A stretch of 64,000 nt of DNA, from assembly GCA_947650285.1 (NCBI GenBank), contig CANTFL010001312.1, forward strand, positions 620,001-684,000, read 5' to 3'. Positions within the stretch are counted from its first letter, which is position 1; the number at the start of each line of letters is the position of its first letter. The notes under the pieces are model-generated. The model worked only from the letters and a program-made list of their open reading frames with translations. It made no database searches and had not been told where the DNA came from. Of this stretch, positions 46,571 through 60,329 are shown in pieces. The DNA is from Hyaloperonospora brassicae (taxonomy: Eukaryota; Oomycota; Peronosporomycetes; Peronosporales; Peronosporaceae). Made by a program: the position numbers and the translations under genes.

Positions 46571-49500
46571 GTCGTAATAATATATACACAAGTAAATAGA
46601 TATCTCCAGCAAAGGGCCTTGTTTTTGGGATGTAACATTAGTCGTAATAATTTTATAGACAGAGTTACATGAGGCATAGCAAAAAGGGATAATATTATGT
46701 AATATGATTGACTACTATAAACATTTTCTTAGTTTAATAGAATAAAGATCCTCGATAGCCGAATATGACCAACACGATGAATGAAATGACTATATGCTTG
46801 CATTGTAAAAGCTTTCTATGATCTCTATATCATAATATTGACAACATAAAATGGTATCAAAAAAGATGTACAATTGACCGAGACTATAATATAGAATGAA
46901 GAGTTAATGCAAGCTAAAGCGTGAATAAAGACAAAATTATAATAAGTATGTTTTATATGTAATTTGAGAAAACGCGATCGATTTGCCAATGAATTTTGCT
47001 CATAGTTACATAAATTGCTTATCCGTGAAGCCTATTCACATGGTCTGAATCAGTCAGCCTGTCGTTTATATACTGTCAATGCAATATTTATTTAATAAAA
47101 TGTGTTGCTATGTAAGGCGTTGCAACTTACGCAATAATTTGACCGGCTTCATAGGCTTGATCATTATGAGTGCTGTAGACTTTTATAATCTATGAGCGTT
47201 CGTGAACGTTGCGCAAGTTAATTTTTTGTCGTGATTCGATATTTCGTTTGACTAAATATCATTTGAATACAGTTAAGAACAGATTGATATAATTAATTGA
47301 TAATGAAAACAAAATTTTAAATATGCATATAGAACAAAATGCATAAGATCAAAGGCTGAATTTATATAAAAATATTCTTTATTTTTTCATCTATTCACAT
47401 ATACTTAGCCGCTACACCGCTTTGTATAGAACCTACATTGTATTGTTCATGCTAGATATAAATAAGAGTAATGTTATTGTTGTACAAAATTTATTTTAAA
47501 TATGAGCTGCGCGTTTTGCGTGCTCCGTTGATACCTGAAGTTACACCACCCTGGATATCATGTATTTTCGCCAAAAAATAAGTTGAATCTTAAAGCTTTT
47601 ACATGATTGTCAAGTCATACTATTATAAAACTAGTTACATGCAAGCAAATTATATTTATAGAAAGTTTGAAGATTCCGTCATGATAAAATAAAAACAATT
47701 GCTATTGTAACTAATTTAGGCTTTACATGTTTGTACTCGATCGCACAAAATTTGGTTTGTCAGGCACTAGCCGGTATGCAGGCATGCCTATTAATGATAT
47801 TGTAGAGGTGTAGCAATTTTAAACTTTAATATAATGAAAATGCCGTAAGAAATAAAGATCTACAGTTTTTAATTTCCATTATAGAATATATTAATATGTC
47901 AACAAAAAACTACAAAATTAAGTATCATTATCATGTGAAATACCGTTCCGTCTACAAACGGGTATGGCTGGCCGAGCACAAATCACTATTATTTTTCTCC
48001 TTTTCACGTGAATTGATTATCCTGTTAATGATACTCTTTTTGACAGCAAAAACTTTATTGTATCTCTATCTGGATGAATGCTAGCTATTTCTTCGTAAAA
48101 ATGCTAGTCTTCATGAAACGCAACTTAACATTTTTTTGTTTTAAAGTTGCATTCCTTTAGTAAGAAAGTAATCAGTTTCAATGCCCCATCATTGTACCTT
48201 AGGCTAAGAATATGTTTCGTTTACGCTCCCATGTCGCATGGCGACACCTCTTTTTTTTAGTTTTGAATGACCTACCATTTAAGTTAGGAGCTCTACAACA
48301 AAAATTTGACCATTCTTCGTTACTACTATGAAGTAGTAGCTTTCAAGCAGCGTCCGAGACATGAATGAACCCGGACAACAATATTGGTAGTTTGGAATCC
48401 GTTTTTTTCTTGCGAAAACCCCAAAAACCTGCATTTCATTTCCGCGAAAACTTAAGCCTTCACTTTCAATTATATCTGTCTTCTGCAAGTTATATCAATA
48501 ATGTCGACGATGGTAAAAACGGCTCCTTTTCACTTCTTCATCGTAATGTTCCTAATCTCTATGGAATATATTATAGTATTTATAAATCACACCTAAACAG
48601 AAAAAGGTTAACCGCTATACTATTGTGAGGACGTATATATTTGTGATGTTATGTAAAATTTAAGAAGCTTCTCTTTCCGTATTGTCGTCTCACTGTCATT
48701 TCGTATTAGCAGCATCAAACAGAAAAGGTAAAAGTGACCTCTACATCTTCCTCCTTTACAGAGACACCCAAGCTATTTTATCTCTTGCGCCCATCCTACT
48801 TTTACATCTCTTTCATCTCTGCCATTTATTTTGCGAACAATTTATCGTTTTATATCGATTCACCCTCACATCACAAAAATTATCATTTTTTATTTTTTTG
48901 GTGCACGAAAATTTTGTCGCCTTACGAATCATCTCCCTTTTTGAACGTAAGAATAGTTTTAGATCGTCTACGTAAAATATCGCAGCCGTTACATTACCGT
49001 ATCGTCCGATCAAGTTCAGACAAATGTCGATCACATATCGCGTGACCCTACTTCATTTAGCTTCGCATGAAGCATTTGACTATACAAGCGTGCTGCTTTC
49101 TTTCGATCATATATCGGATGCCTACGTCGCAGCATGTACTCTGATCGGTCATTTACCTCGAAATCTATGAAGATTGAGTATGTTGTATTAGTCGCCGGCG
49201 TAATCACTATGTAGGCTCGTGAAGGTCATCCTTGTTGGACTGTGCATGCGCGTACATAATATCTTCTTTCTCTATCGACACTACAGGAACGCATCGTAAG
49301 CCAGCATTATATATCAAATGTGAATAGTCCCTAAAAGCATAATAATGCCTAGCGTTGTAAGTACGTCGATACGTGACCTGGAAAAGTTGTTCGTCCCCAC
49401 ATACCTTAGTACGTCATTTACCCAGCATTTCATTCTGTAACAGCTTAATCTTATGAGTAGGGTATGTAGTCAGCAATCAGATAAGTTGGTGAAGTATCGA

Positions 49501-51840
49501 CCGTCATTGTCCATAATCCTGAATTTTTTTATCATCTTCAGCCATTATTGGCACGCGATGTCAAGGTCGATTCTCATGACTAGTATGTGTTTTTGCGGAC
49601 CCACCCTCCCGACGATATCAGTTACGCCAACTTTTACGAATACATAAGTAAGGAAATTTTGATCCATTTACTCACACGCTTAATCAGATGAGATCGACTA
49701 GAGCCACGGTACGGGTAGTCACTTTCATCAGACGGCTTTTGAGTCTAGTTTTTTCAGCAAGACGGTGCATGTTACTACGATGCGTTGGTTGAGCCTCCGC
49801 ACCCTTATTCTCCATAGCACATAAATTATTGCACGCGCATCCATATGGATGCCGCATCATACTTGCAACAATAAATAACTCCGAGCTCGAATTATGTATT
49901 TTCTAACATCAAACATGATTCTTTATTAAAAGTTTGTTTAAATCTATCGCTGAAATATTCAAATTTTGCATTTACCTGTGGGAATCGCGTGTTTATATAG
50001 GCATATATATTTAGCGCTAAAAAGTTTATCGAATAAATGTCAAGTGTCTCTTCGAACTTTTTCCGTCGTTTAGACCGTCTTATGGCCTCCTTCATATGCT
50101 TGTGGAACGGCTGTTGGATCTGATTATAACTCAATATCTTCACGTTTCCGCGATTTAAATGCTTACAATAACATAAATCCTCCGGAATATAAACTTATAT
50201 GATATCACATCATCACATTTTCGATAAAACCCCTTTTACACACATAAAACCTGGAATCTATACGAGCGCGCCCCTATGCACCATACACTCTCAATAAACT
50301 CCAAATTTATATATCATATTATTGGTGCTAAAACCGACATCATGATTATTTACTTCGTATCGATTTAAAGTATACTGGGCCCTGATCGTATGAGATAAGC
50401 TTTCAATTTATTTGAGCTACTCAGGAAGATCGTCTTTCATCAAAAACGCCTATTTGTATGCGCACCAAATTATTATTGCCAAATACATACGCTTAATGTT
50501 TTAACTTGACTGTTTTAAATCTCATGATTCTGCCGCTCGACACCGACATCTATAGGAAGGGTGACGAACTGATTTTGTGACCCCCTGTTAATCTTGACAA
50601 CAATTTTTGGCATGCATTTTCGCGCTTAAAGATAACCACGATATGTCTAATGTTTTATTGCAAAATCCGTTGTCTTCATAAAAAACACGACAGAAGTGCG
50701 CCTTGTGATTTTTCAATCTTTTCCTGCTTATTATTGTTCGGAATCAAATCAGATTGTGCTATTGTTTTCAATTTTACGTCATTAGGTAATTTCCTCCAAA
50801 GTTTAATCTCGTCGGGTGTTTTTTTCTTTTTTCTTATGCACAAGAAGATCAAATGAACAGCAATCGTCCGTAAGTCCAATTCGCAAAGCAAGAAAATTTT
50901 CCGATTAGATGTTCTATTCAACGTGTAGGTGCGGTAAAATAACCAAAAATGTTTTGATCGGATCGTGAACAGAACCCTTTTATCGATCACCAGGATCATA
51001 ACGTATCCTATCTTCTGTTTCAATCAAGACTAAATCTACGCACGTTTGATTCTTAATGTGTTTTTTAATCTAACTTAGCCAATGCTTATTAGAGGATATA
51101 CAAAACTTTTGCAAACTTATATTATAAGTAGTTTGAGCGATTTTATTTCTTATTTCATGTTATCAGCTTGTAGTGTATATTATCCACATCTTATGTATAT
51201 TGCGATCGGGCAATCTGCTTGCTAAATAACTAGTAATCACTTAAGCCAATTCGGTAGAAGATGGATTACTTTTGAACCTAAAGGATTTGGTACTTGTGCA
51301 CGAAGAGACCTAGTAGTGCAAGGATCTGCTATGAATGAGAGGAAAGGTAAAACCAATTTTTATAAATTATAAATATATTAGGTAAATATCCATTAAATTC
51401 TGACATAAATATTATCTCATAAAAACCAAATACATAATACGTCCGCCACCCATTGCGCTCAATAAAGTAGCATTTGTTGTCTTAACTGTTCTTTATCTGG
51501 CCTATATTAACCAATAGTGGATCGGGCTTACTTTATACCAATTTAGGCAACTTCTGAAAAAGTATCTTTAATCGGTAATAATCGGTGTATATTATTTATC
51601 AGAAAAATATTCACAATAAAAATATATTGTCAACGACATGTAACATACTCACCTCAGTACGCTTCCGCCGCATTGCCATCATCCTAAAGTTAGGACAAAC
51701 TTGCGATAATAATCGCGTGTGGCTACCATTTGCAGCATATCGAATGCTGACGTATTATTTAGTTTAACACAATGTTGTCAATTGGAAGTTGACGTCTCAA
51801 CGCTGTACTTTGTTTAATCGAATCACTGTTAATCTACAGC
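46571..51840. other. AT-rich tract without recognisable genes
   Basis: No domain recognised. The stretch 48660-49060 is pyrimidine-biased on the plus strand and gives overlapping open frames as a result. The minus frame 50676-51023 (115 codons) is Lys/Leu-rich and unrecognised. Confidence 0.45.
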
Positions 51841-52158
51841 GTGGACCGTAATTAGTGTGGATTTGCTTATAATGCGTATTGAAAATCAGTGTGATACACA
51901 CTATTGCTGGTGTGGCGCCTGGGGCGCTTGGCAAAATTGGTATGGATACAGAATTAGTGTGAATACACAGAACCCCTATGCCCAACCACATCCCCTGCGT
52001 ATATAGTCTATATGTATCATCCCACAGTCATCCACAACCAACAGACCACGCTTCCCCCCCCCTTTGTCTCTTTCCCCCATATATACTAAGGAACACCACT
52101 GCTTCCCCCTGCTCGGCTTCCGACACCGCCGTGGGATCTAGCATTAGTCAGGTAAGAA
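51841..52158 (+). repeat. Left flank of pogo-like element with TAGTGT/ACAC motifs
   Basis: Contains ATTAGTGTGG (51851), CAGTGTGATACACA (51887) and TTAGTGTGAATACACAG (51954), then a C/T-rich tract with a poly-C run (about 52052-52060) and CAGGTAAG (52150), which fits a splice-donor consensus. It could be the promoter/terminal region of the adjoining transposase gene. Confidence 0.4.
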
Positions 52159-54140
52159 ATTGATAGACATCGAGGCCGCCGCCTCTCCATCGCCGAGTGT
52201 AGCGGCGTTTGCGCGCGAAAAATCACGTCATACAGCCGGCGATGCTAATCGCGATCCTACAAATAACCTCAATAGCGATGCTAAAGGCGCTGGGAGCAAC
52301 GTTAAAGGCATAGACGGAAGTGATATTGAAGGCAGAGCTGGCAAACTAGGCCTTACCACTAATCCATGCAAGCGCTCGCTGCAGAAAATATTGACAAATT
52401 AGGAAGCTTGTCGAGGTCATTAGGTAGATGGTCGAGGACGCCAATAAAAACGGAGAGAAGGTGTTGTCCTCCGTACAATCAACCAGTTCCCTCCCGAGTT
52501 CCGGGGGGAATGCAACATAAGTATGAAATAATTGAGTATTGATTTTGAACGATCTCACAGTATTTCTGATATGTGTGCATTGCAATTTTATTCTAATAGG
52601 CCAATCGTACGAAATGTTCTCGGAAGTCAAAATCTCGCGCAGCGGTCAACAACCTTGACAAGTTCAATGCCAAGTCAATGTCAACTATGACTGGGTCGGT
52701 TCGCAGGAAGTTAACAATCAAGGCGGTGGCTGGCCGTGGGCGCCGACGCGCTCAATGGTTCGATGCGTTATATGGCATTCTTCTCGAAAAGTATAGCCGA
52801 GATAAAGCCACCGGAGTCAAGTTTTCGGCAGCACTTCTTTTCATTATCGTCCGTGACATCATTCTCACTTCAACACAATTTTCCGTTAAAGTTTGAATCC
52901 ACGTATGTTTATTCAAATTACGACATCAAGTTCATTGACAAGATCAAAACGCGCTGGGTGAAACAATTCATGGTATGTGGTGTTACGTTAGAAGATATCA
53001 ATTATTACAGCGATGAGCTAGACTTGCACTGACCTTTCATGTAGGTATTGTAGGAGACAAATGTGATTGTGATGCGGATGCAGACAGGAAAGATGTTGTA
53101 AAGCCCGTAAAAGGAGGCTAATATAGAGATGAGCGTGGCTTACCACATGGGTGAGCTTCAACGTGGATTATATTTTGGGGATTGGTGCGAAGAACTGATC
53201 TGTAATATGGAAGAGAACCACTTCGTCATCTGCTTTGACAATTAACGCACGCTTGGATTCCGCGGAGACGAGAATGTCAAGTACGCGGACGTTGTCTCGG
53301 TTGGCGAAGGAATGACAATGATAGTCCACATTACAGGTGATGCAAGTTCACGCATGGAACCCCAATGCGTATTTTTTTAATTGCGAAGCGCAGCCCCCTT
53401 TCCGAGGGTTGCCGGATACTGTGCCCGGAGTTGCGTATCAAACGGGGCCAAAAGGCTAAATTGATAAGACGGTAAGATATTTAGATAATGCCTTTTACAT
53501 ATTAGGAGCACAATGTAAAGCGCATAATTGTCGAACGGCTTCTTTTTTTCGAGGTTATTTCAACCTGGCTCCAAGATCGGCGGGTATACAGGGGTAATCC
53601 GTATGGTCGAGAGACCATTATGTACCTTAACAAATGCAGAGGGCATAATGGGTCAGAGAACCTACCGCAGCGTTAGCGGAGACGAAGACAAAGCTGTCTT
53701 ACTTTCCACCATGCTCGACACACCTCGTCCAGCCCTACGACTCCTTTGTAATATCCAAGATAAAAGACGAGGTAGACAAGGCTGTAGATAGTGAAGAATA
53801 TGCGGATGATCAGGGCCGATGATTGGTCTAATGCTATGCGGCGAGACGGGAATGTCCAGGTAAGCTGAAGAATCCAGGAAAGCACTTTTTCCTGAAATTG
53901 GCTGTATAGGCATTTCAGAAGATAACCGAGATGCATGACGTGGCTGGGATCTCGTATGCACGCAAGGCAATGATTCGTTGTGGTCTTTATCTCGACGTCC
54001 CGGGACGTTGGAACGAGAAGCAGCTTTCCCCAGAGTTACAGCAGATAATCTGTAAGTACTGGAGATACTTTGGAGGTGTACCCGTCCTTGTTTCCCTGTT
54101 CCTGGTGCCGAGCCCGTCCAGATATCTGACGCCGATATAA
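52159..54140 (+). pseudogene. Pogo-like DDE transposase relic
   Basis: Plus-strand pieces in several frames follow the order of a pogo-type transposase. 52160-52402: Ser/Ala/Asp-rich leader (role uncertain). 52680-52900: R-K-L-T-I-K-A-V-A-G-R-G-R-R-R, W-F-D-A-L-Y, G-V-K-F-S-A-A-L-L (helix-turn-helix part). About 53220-53360: H-F-V-I-C-F-D-N, R-T-L-G-F-R-G-D-E-N-V-K-Y-A-D-V-V, G-E-G-M-T-M-I-V (core around the first acidic motif). 53715-53770: H-L-V-Q-P-Y-D-S-F-V-I-S-K-I-K-D-E, the third acidic motif. 53925-54100: A-R-K-A-M-I-R-C-G-L-Y-L-D-V and G-G-V-P-V (C-terminus). In-frame stops and shifts between pieces show it is dead. Confidence 0.7.
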
Positions 54141-54209
54141 TGCCAAAGTGAAAATAAGCCATTTAGCGCATATCATAGATTCTGAATAGGCACAAATCTG
54201 TAAAGTGCT

Positions 54210-55112
54210 CACCGTATTTAGTGTCCGTTCAGGATTAGTGTCGCATGACTTGGACACTAGTGCACGTGTGAATCACACTCGTCAATGCTCAAAATAGTAC
54301 AGTGTATCGGCAATTTCTTGGATTCTCCAAAATATAATTGGCCTATTTAAGATTAATAATTTCTACATACAAAAATGTTGGTCAAATCCGAATTAAGTAT
54401 GTCAAAATGGTGCTTTTGAATGATATACAACCCAAACAATTTAATTATCTCACTACTGCAGACCAAATTATACACAGCCCATGCTGGCCTTCACCCCTGA
54501 CTCGCTGTAGGTCTCTCGCATTCCGCAAACTTAACTACTGGCCCACAACGAGAGGTACCCTCGGCTTATTTTCCTCCAATTTGAGTTTGTATTTATATTG
54601 TACTTGGTCCCCACTTCGATAACCAGTGACGCAGACACTAATTTTGGTTTGCTTCTAATAGTGTCACGGACACTAGCTTTACCGCACAATAATTAGTGTC
54701 ATGAACACTATATCCTGTGCTTGGACTCAAAGGGTACTACACATGATTTAGTGTCGCGTACACTAAAAACGATGTCCACTTTACTACTGTAGGTAGATGA
54801 TTAGCCTTCGAAATTTCTGTGGGCTCGCAGCACAATTTCACGGAGTTTGCATCACATTTGCTTTCTGTATGGTTACGAGGTGAATATTATAGTTATAGGG
54901 TTGAATAAAAAGGAACTTTGGTCGTCACATGCATGCAAGACCACAATATAATTTACATATTTATTTGAGTATTCATAATTAGTGTGATACACCCTATTGG
55001 TCCAAGCACTTATGTAGTGTGGATTCAAAATATAAGATGGTGCATACTGATACATTGGAGGGCCAGCTAATCGAGAAGTTGAAAATTGGTGTGGTACACA
55101 CTTATTAAGGAT
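54210..55112 (+). repeat. Cluster of TAGTGT...ACACTA dyads, right flank of pogo-like element
   Basis: Dyads at 54234-54260 (TTAGTGTC...GACACTAG), 54659-54675 (TAGTGTC-ACG-GACACTA), 54693-54710 (TAGTGTCATGAACACTA) and 54748-54765 (TAGTGTCGCGTACACTA), with single arms near 54217 and 54633 and the GTG variant at 54981, 55014 and 55084 (GTGTGRTACACAC). The GTG variant also occurs on the left flank (51851-51970). Such repeated subterminal motifs are the usual binding sites of DNA transposases. True terminal inverted repeats were not defined. Confidence 0.5.
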
Positions 55113-58100
55113 AACGGTGTACCAATATTACGTTTTGCTATCGTTAAATGCAATCATAATTCGTATTTTTTTCATCTTTAGAGATATAAAAAATCCACAT
55201 AAGCACATTTGGACAGATTCCGCACGCCATAACGTTTTTTTAAGATTGTATTTATGTATCTTCGACGTTTATGCATTATTCTCCGACACCTAATCATTCC
55301 TTGGAAGACGCTAATTTGCGACTTTTCTCGAACTTTTGTCCACCGATTCGTTTACATCAAGTGGGAAAAGTGCGCATGCGCAAGATCGAAAGCTTGATCA
55401 AAACATTGCAAAAATATGACGCATAGCGTCACAGCGATTTAAAATCCTAGAAAAAGTTTTGCATAGTGCCCTCTTACATAAAATGAGAATTTTAAAGCCT
55501 AAAATGTTATACAAGTGCCGCTCAGTGCGTATAGTGATCAATGTGACTTTGTTCGACTTCTTGGCTTCCGGTAGCAGCTTCATGATATGGAAGGGGTAAT
55601 CGTTGCTGACCAATTTCGAAGTAGACGCTTACCCGCATGCTTGGATATCGTTTCTTCCCCTCAACATTACTTGACATTATGTTTGCGGTAGCTACCTGAC
55701 CAAAATGGTGGAGAGGTAAATTCAGCGTAAACGTGTATACATTTAAATTTTACGGATAACTACTTGCTCATTTCGAATTTGTAATCTGTCTTGCCAATTT
55801 TTTTCGCGCAATATAAACCAAGTTTTTGGTTCTCTCGTAATCGCCTAACATTGATACATATCTCTAGGTTGTGCAAAGCGCGTATGACACATGATCGATT
55901 TGTATGGCTTGTGCAACATGTAGTAGTGGTGCCTCCAATCCATCGGTGAAGTAATATTGCTGCTGCAACACTATCTTGCGTCAATATTACATCGTCTGCT
56001 GTATCTGTGTCTCCAAAATGACTCGTACCGAAGTTGGCGATCAGCAACATCGCGTGATATATACAACAATAAAGCGTTATTCACAACGCTTTGCTACGAG
56101 TCTGAAGGCTTTATTTACCATCGCACTAAACACGCTGGCCTTGCGAACCTTCAACATCTCTTCTTTTTAAGTGTCGTACTCACAATACCTCTATGCTCTT
56201 TATACGCTCTGCGATACTTGTGAGGAGACCCTACAGCTTGCTTGGCGTGCCGTTTGGTGCTTCATCATTTCTCTTTATCTTCTTTCACTCGTTATTTGGT
56301 CTCCGTATGCATCTTTAAACTTGAGTTTAGCACGGTGCTATCTTGCCGCATCATAGCGCATTATTAGACTTCTTAAGCGTTAATTAAATCGTCTGGAAAT
56401 AAATAAACTATATATTTGCTATGTGCTCGAGGACGAGAGCCAATGTGCGAGACCACGATGACAGTAGATGTATGAAATGTAAGCCTTTTTCGTCAATGTA
56501 ATCCTCGACTTATAGTCATCAGATGCTACATCCATCCCTAGGTGGTGCCAAGCTGCTCATCGGTGCATATATAAACCGACCCAAACATACCATAGGCCAC
56601 GTGCATGATACGAATTGTTATAGTATCAGGTGACCATGGCTCATGAAAATCTCACCTCTACATCGAGGGGGTTAAGGGGTCAAGAGCAATGACGAATGAG
56701 AAAAATACGCAGAGACTTAGACGACATCCATTTATGACTTAAACAATCTTATGTGGCAGGCTATAACAAATGTATAAATTAAACACATGGGGTCATCTAG
56801 GTCTACGCGATAAGTTGTCGTCCAAAAGGATTATTCTGGTATGCCGAGTGTTAAGGATAAAGTTGTTAGAAAACGGCATAAAAGACAAAACCAGGGTGCT
56901 TCTATGATTTATATGGGTGTCTAGCGCAAGAACTAATCGTTACGTCCCATCAAAAGCCCTTTTGATCCCCTCTGCGATCAAATAAAGGCCAAAACCAATA
57001 CCTGACACGCACTGCTTTCTTATAATTCAACGCAATTTTGGTACCTAAATTACATTAATATGCGAGATAACTTGTCGAAGCATAACCACTTCTGAAAGTG
57101 CGATCCATTAATGTAATGAAAAGTGCGTGTAATTGATAATGCCTGATCTTTGAGGCATACATAAAGCGAGTATGTAACACTTCCGTCTCGGTGCAATAAT
57201 CAACGAGCCCTCTACTACGCGTTAATTTGTACCTTTAATTAAAAATCATTGTAAGTATATTCTAATTGTAAGCCGACTGAATATTGCAACATTATTATAG
57301 GAATGTATTTGACGCAGAAAAAAAGATATTGACTGCGCGGGGAAACATACAAATTGTGTCAGAAGATATTAAAAATATATATATATATATATAAATTGAA
57401 TCATTTGGAGAGTGCGTAGGTGACTAAATTGAATGCGAATACGGTTTCTCAGATATAATTGAATTCAACTTGGAAATGTAAGCAGCAAAGAAGGTCAGAT
57501 TTCGATCTTTACGTCAACTTCACGCATTATCAAAACATTAAAAAAATTCGGGATGCTATGTTGAGTGACATTACGAAAAAGGGCTTCATCATAAATACAT
57601 TAGTCTACTATTATCGATGCAATTATATGCGGGGCAAAACGGTGGCAGTTTATTACGCGCGAAATTAGGAAGATTCGACAGATTCGTCCACAATAAAAAC
57701 ATTAAAAAATGATGGGGTTGTTAATCTAGCCACATTTTTTGTTGCAAGATAGGATCAATCATAAAAGTTTTATGCATCACAGCAGTATCGATAATAAATG
57801 TGAGAAGAAGCAATCAATATACATGAACTCCAAAGATGCACGAAATATGGCTTTCAAAACTATCGAATATAAATATGTTATCACAAATGCTCGTTACAAG
57901 ACAAGACGCGTACAAGATATTTCTATCTTTGCATTTTTTATGACATTGGCCAAAAAGACATCTACATCAGATACTGACAGAAAATATATATTTATCACGC
58001 TTCACAGTGTTTCTACTTTAGCTACGACTCTAACAATTTGAATGTGATCCATTGATTATAACAAAACCGCACATATTAGCCTAATATTACAAACGTGCTG

Positions 58101-60320
58101 CTCTAAATATAAAAGGTGTTTGAAACGAAAGACGAGTCGATTAGGTTGAAGGCTTGGCAAAAGAAACAAAATGTGCATCAATATCCATTATGTTTTACAG
58201 TCTATAGAGGTACCTTGATAGATTTACTTAAATACTGGTAATCATATTATTAGCATTTCATCTACAGCGAATGCATCATATAAGACAAGATAAAGTAATC
58301 TTTTGGATTCTTATGATACAATTACGTGTGCACATGCTTTGGCACTTAATTTCTTTACCTATACGAGTCTCTTGAATGCAAACGCGTAAATTGGTGCCTT
58401 ACGGAGCGCGCCGAGGTATAAAATTCGTGGAATCGACAAAAGGGGTAAGTAAATGTCCATAAATGCGTATTATATTTTATGGTATGGGCACATTTATTCA
58501 TCTTTGCCTGCTCTATTATGCACACCTAGATTTTTTTAAGGAACCGGGTGTCATAATTAACCAGCCCTCAAATGTATTATACAATAAGAAATGAAAAAAA
58601 TAAGCTAAATGTGCTCAGAGTTACATCGCTGCATGAATAAGGTCATGGTAAATACAAAAGTAGCGGACGCGACATCAAGCAAACATGAACACTATATGGA
58701 GTTTTTGCCTGGACTTGTGCATTCATAAAAATAATTGTTCTAAGACTATTAATTTCAGTTTTTTTGTTAAAGATGTCAATGAGAACTTAAAGGTTATGAC
58801 CTTCACGAAGGATGGTAGGTACACTCGAGCATATATTCCCTTCATTTTGTAATTTTATAGGCCTCTCGTTTGGCGCGTGCTAGCTTGATTTGTAATCAAC
58901 GCGCGGTTAGATTTGCAAATGAATAGGAAAAAAGGTTGCTTATGGTCAACGGAGTATGAATGAACCACAAATGGTGTTTATGTTACTTGTGGACCCCACA
59001 TGAGACGTCTCTATAGGCATAAAGGTTTTGTATTGCGTCTTTATCATGATAGCGCATTTCCTATCCATGTTACACAAATTAATAAACTTTAGTGCGACTA
59101 TTGACTAACTAAACAGAAAAATAATTTACGTCTTTGGATTGTCGACACATCGTGCGTATTTCACTAAACCATTAATATTATTTACAGCTCATTCTCCTTA
59201 TCATTTTCCACGACGACAGCTATACCAAGTATTTCTACAAGCCATAAAAATTGCATCGCTATGGTCGTTAACGATGATTCATCTTGCTCGTTTCTTTGTG
59301 AAATTTAGTGTATGAATGTAAATGTGGGAATACTTCCTACCGTGGCAGGTCAAGCCAGTGTCATGCTATAAAATTGATTTGTTGCATAGAGATTGTGCAA
59401 TACGATCATGATGCGTGCTCTTTCATCCACTTTTATTGTAATGCTGTGGACATGAAGTAAAAGGTATATATGTGTATATCTTTCCTTTAGAGCTACATAG
59501 CAATATCTTGGAGACACAGGGAAGATAAAGAAATTCGCGTACGAGTGAAGTGTATATGACTTGTTTTTACAGTAAGGCTGATACCGCACTATGCAATTTA
59601 TTAGGTAATATGATACGTATTTGCTATTAGATCTCATTTCTTAGAACAATTTCTTGACAAAAGACTCTCATGCCGCATTTACCTTCCATTACAATACAAA
59701 GAGAGATAAAACTGATGCCCGAATGACGTAATCTATGTCCGATGCTAAGTTTCTCTCGTGTCATTGAACAGATACCTCTCACCTTCTACCATTTATCTTA
59801 GTAATGGATATGTGAGATTTTTGATAATGCAAGAGCAAAGATGTAGGCTACAACTACACTCACCCATATCGATAAGAGACTCTCTATAAGAGACTCTCTT
59901 AATAAGGGTCACAGTGTCGCCGAACATATCAAAGTATATAGGAATTTGTATACCGTTCTTTATATAAGTGCGTAAGATACAAGACACGAAAAACACTCAC
60001 CTATTTGAGCTGAAACCCTCTTCATATGACTTACTACCCCGACGTCGGATGCTGAAAGAGATACTTGGCATATGATGTGACAGTTGTTCTAGCCGAAGAT
60101 TTGCCTATAACCGATTCATCAACGTCATAGGAACACTGACGTGACCTAGGGAAAACATGGACCATGTCATAATAGGCGGTCTTTTAAGTTTCATATTACG
60201 GATTAAGTCATGGCAAAAGATACAGAAGACGAAGTTTATTAACTTTGTAAGGCAATAGATAGGGAGAAATAAAATTCAATTTTCTTAAATACCCGACTAA
60301 ACCACTGATACAACACGTCT
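55113..60320. other. AT-rich tract without recognisable genes
   Basis: No domain or repeat family recognised. It holds an (AT)n run at about 57374-57392. Open frames such as 55957-56223 plus and 57739-58041 plus are short and of unremarkable composition. Confidence 0.5.
59873..59902 (+). repeat. Short tandem duplication of ATAAGAGACTCTCT
   Basis: Two adjacent copies of a 14-bp unit. Looks like a simple local duplication. Confidence 0.6.
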
Positions 60321-60329
60321 ACCCAAGAA

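Noticed and set aside
48660..49060. Two overlapping open frames of 97 and 103 codons
   Set aside because: Explained by pyrimidine bias that removes stops on plus; proteins are Ser/Phe/Leu-rich with no domain.
50676..51023. Minus-strand open frame of 115 codons, Lys/Leu-rich
   Set aside because: No domain and no support from context; overlaps another open frame on plus.
53662..54162. Minus-strand open frame of 166 codons
   Set aside because: Reverse-strand shadow of the pogo-like transposase C-terminus, which reads on plus with recognisable motifs.
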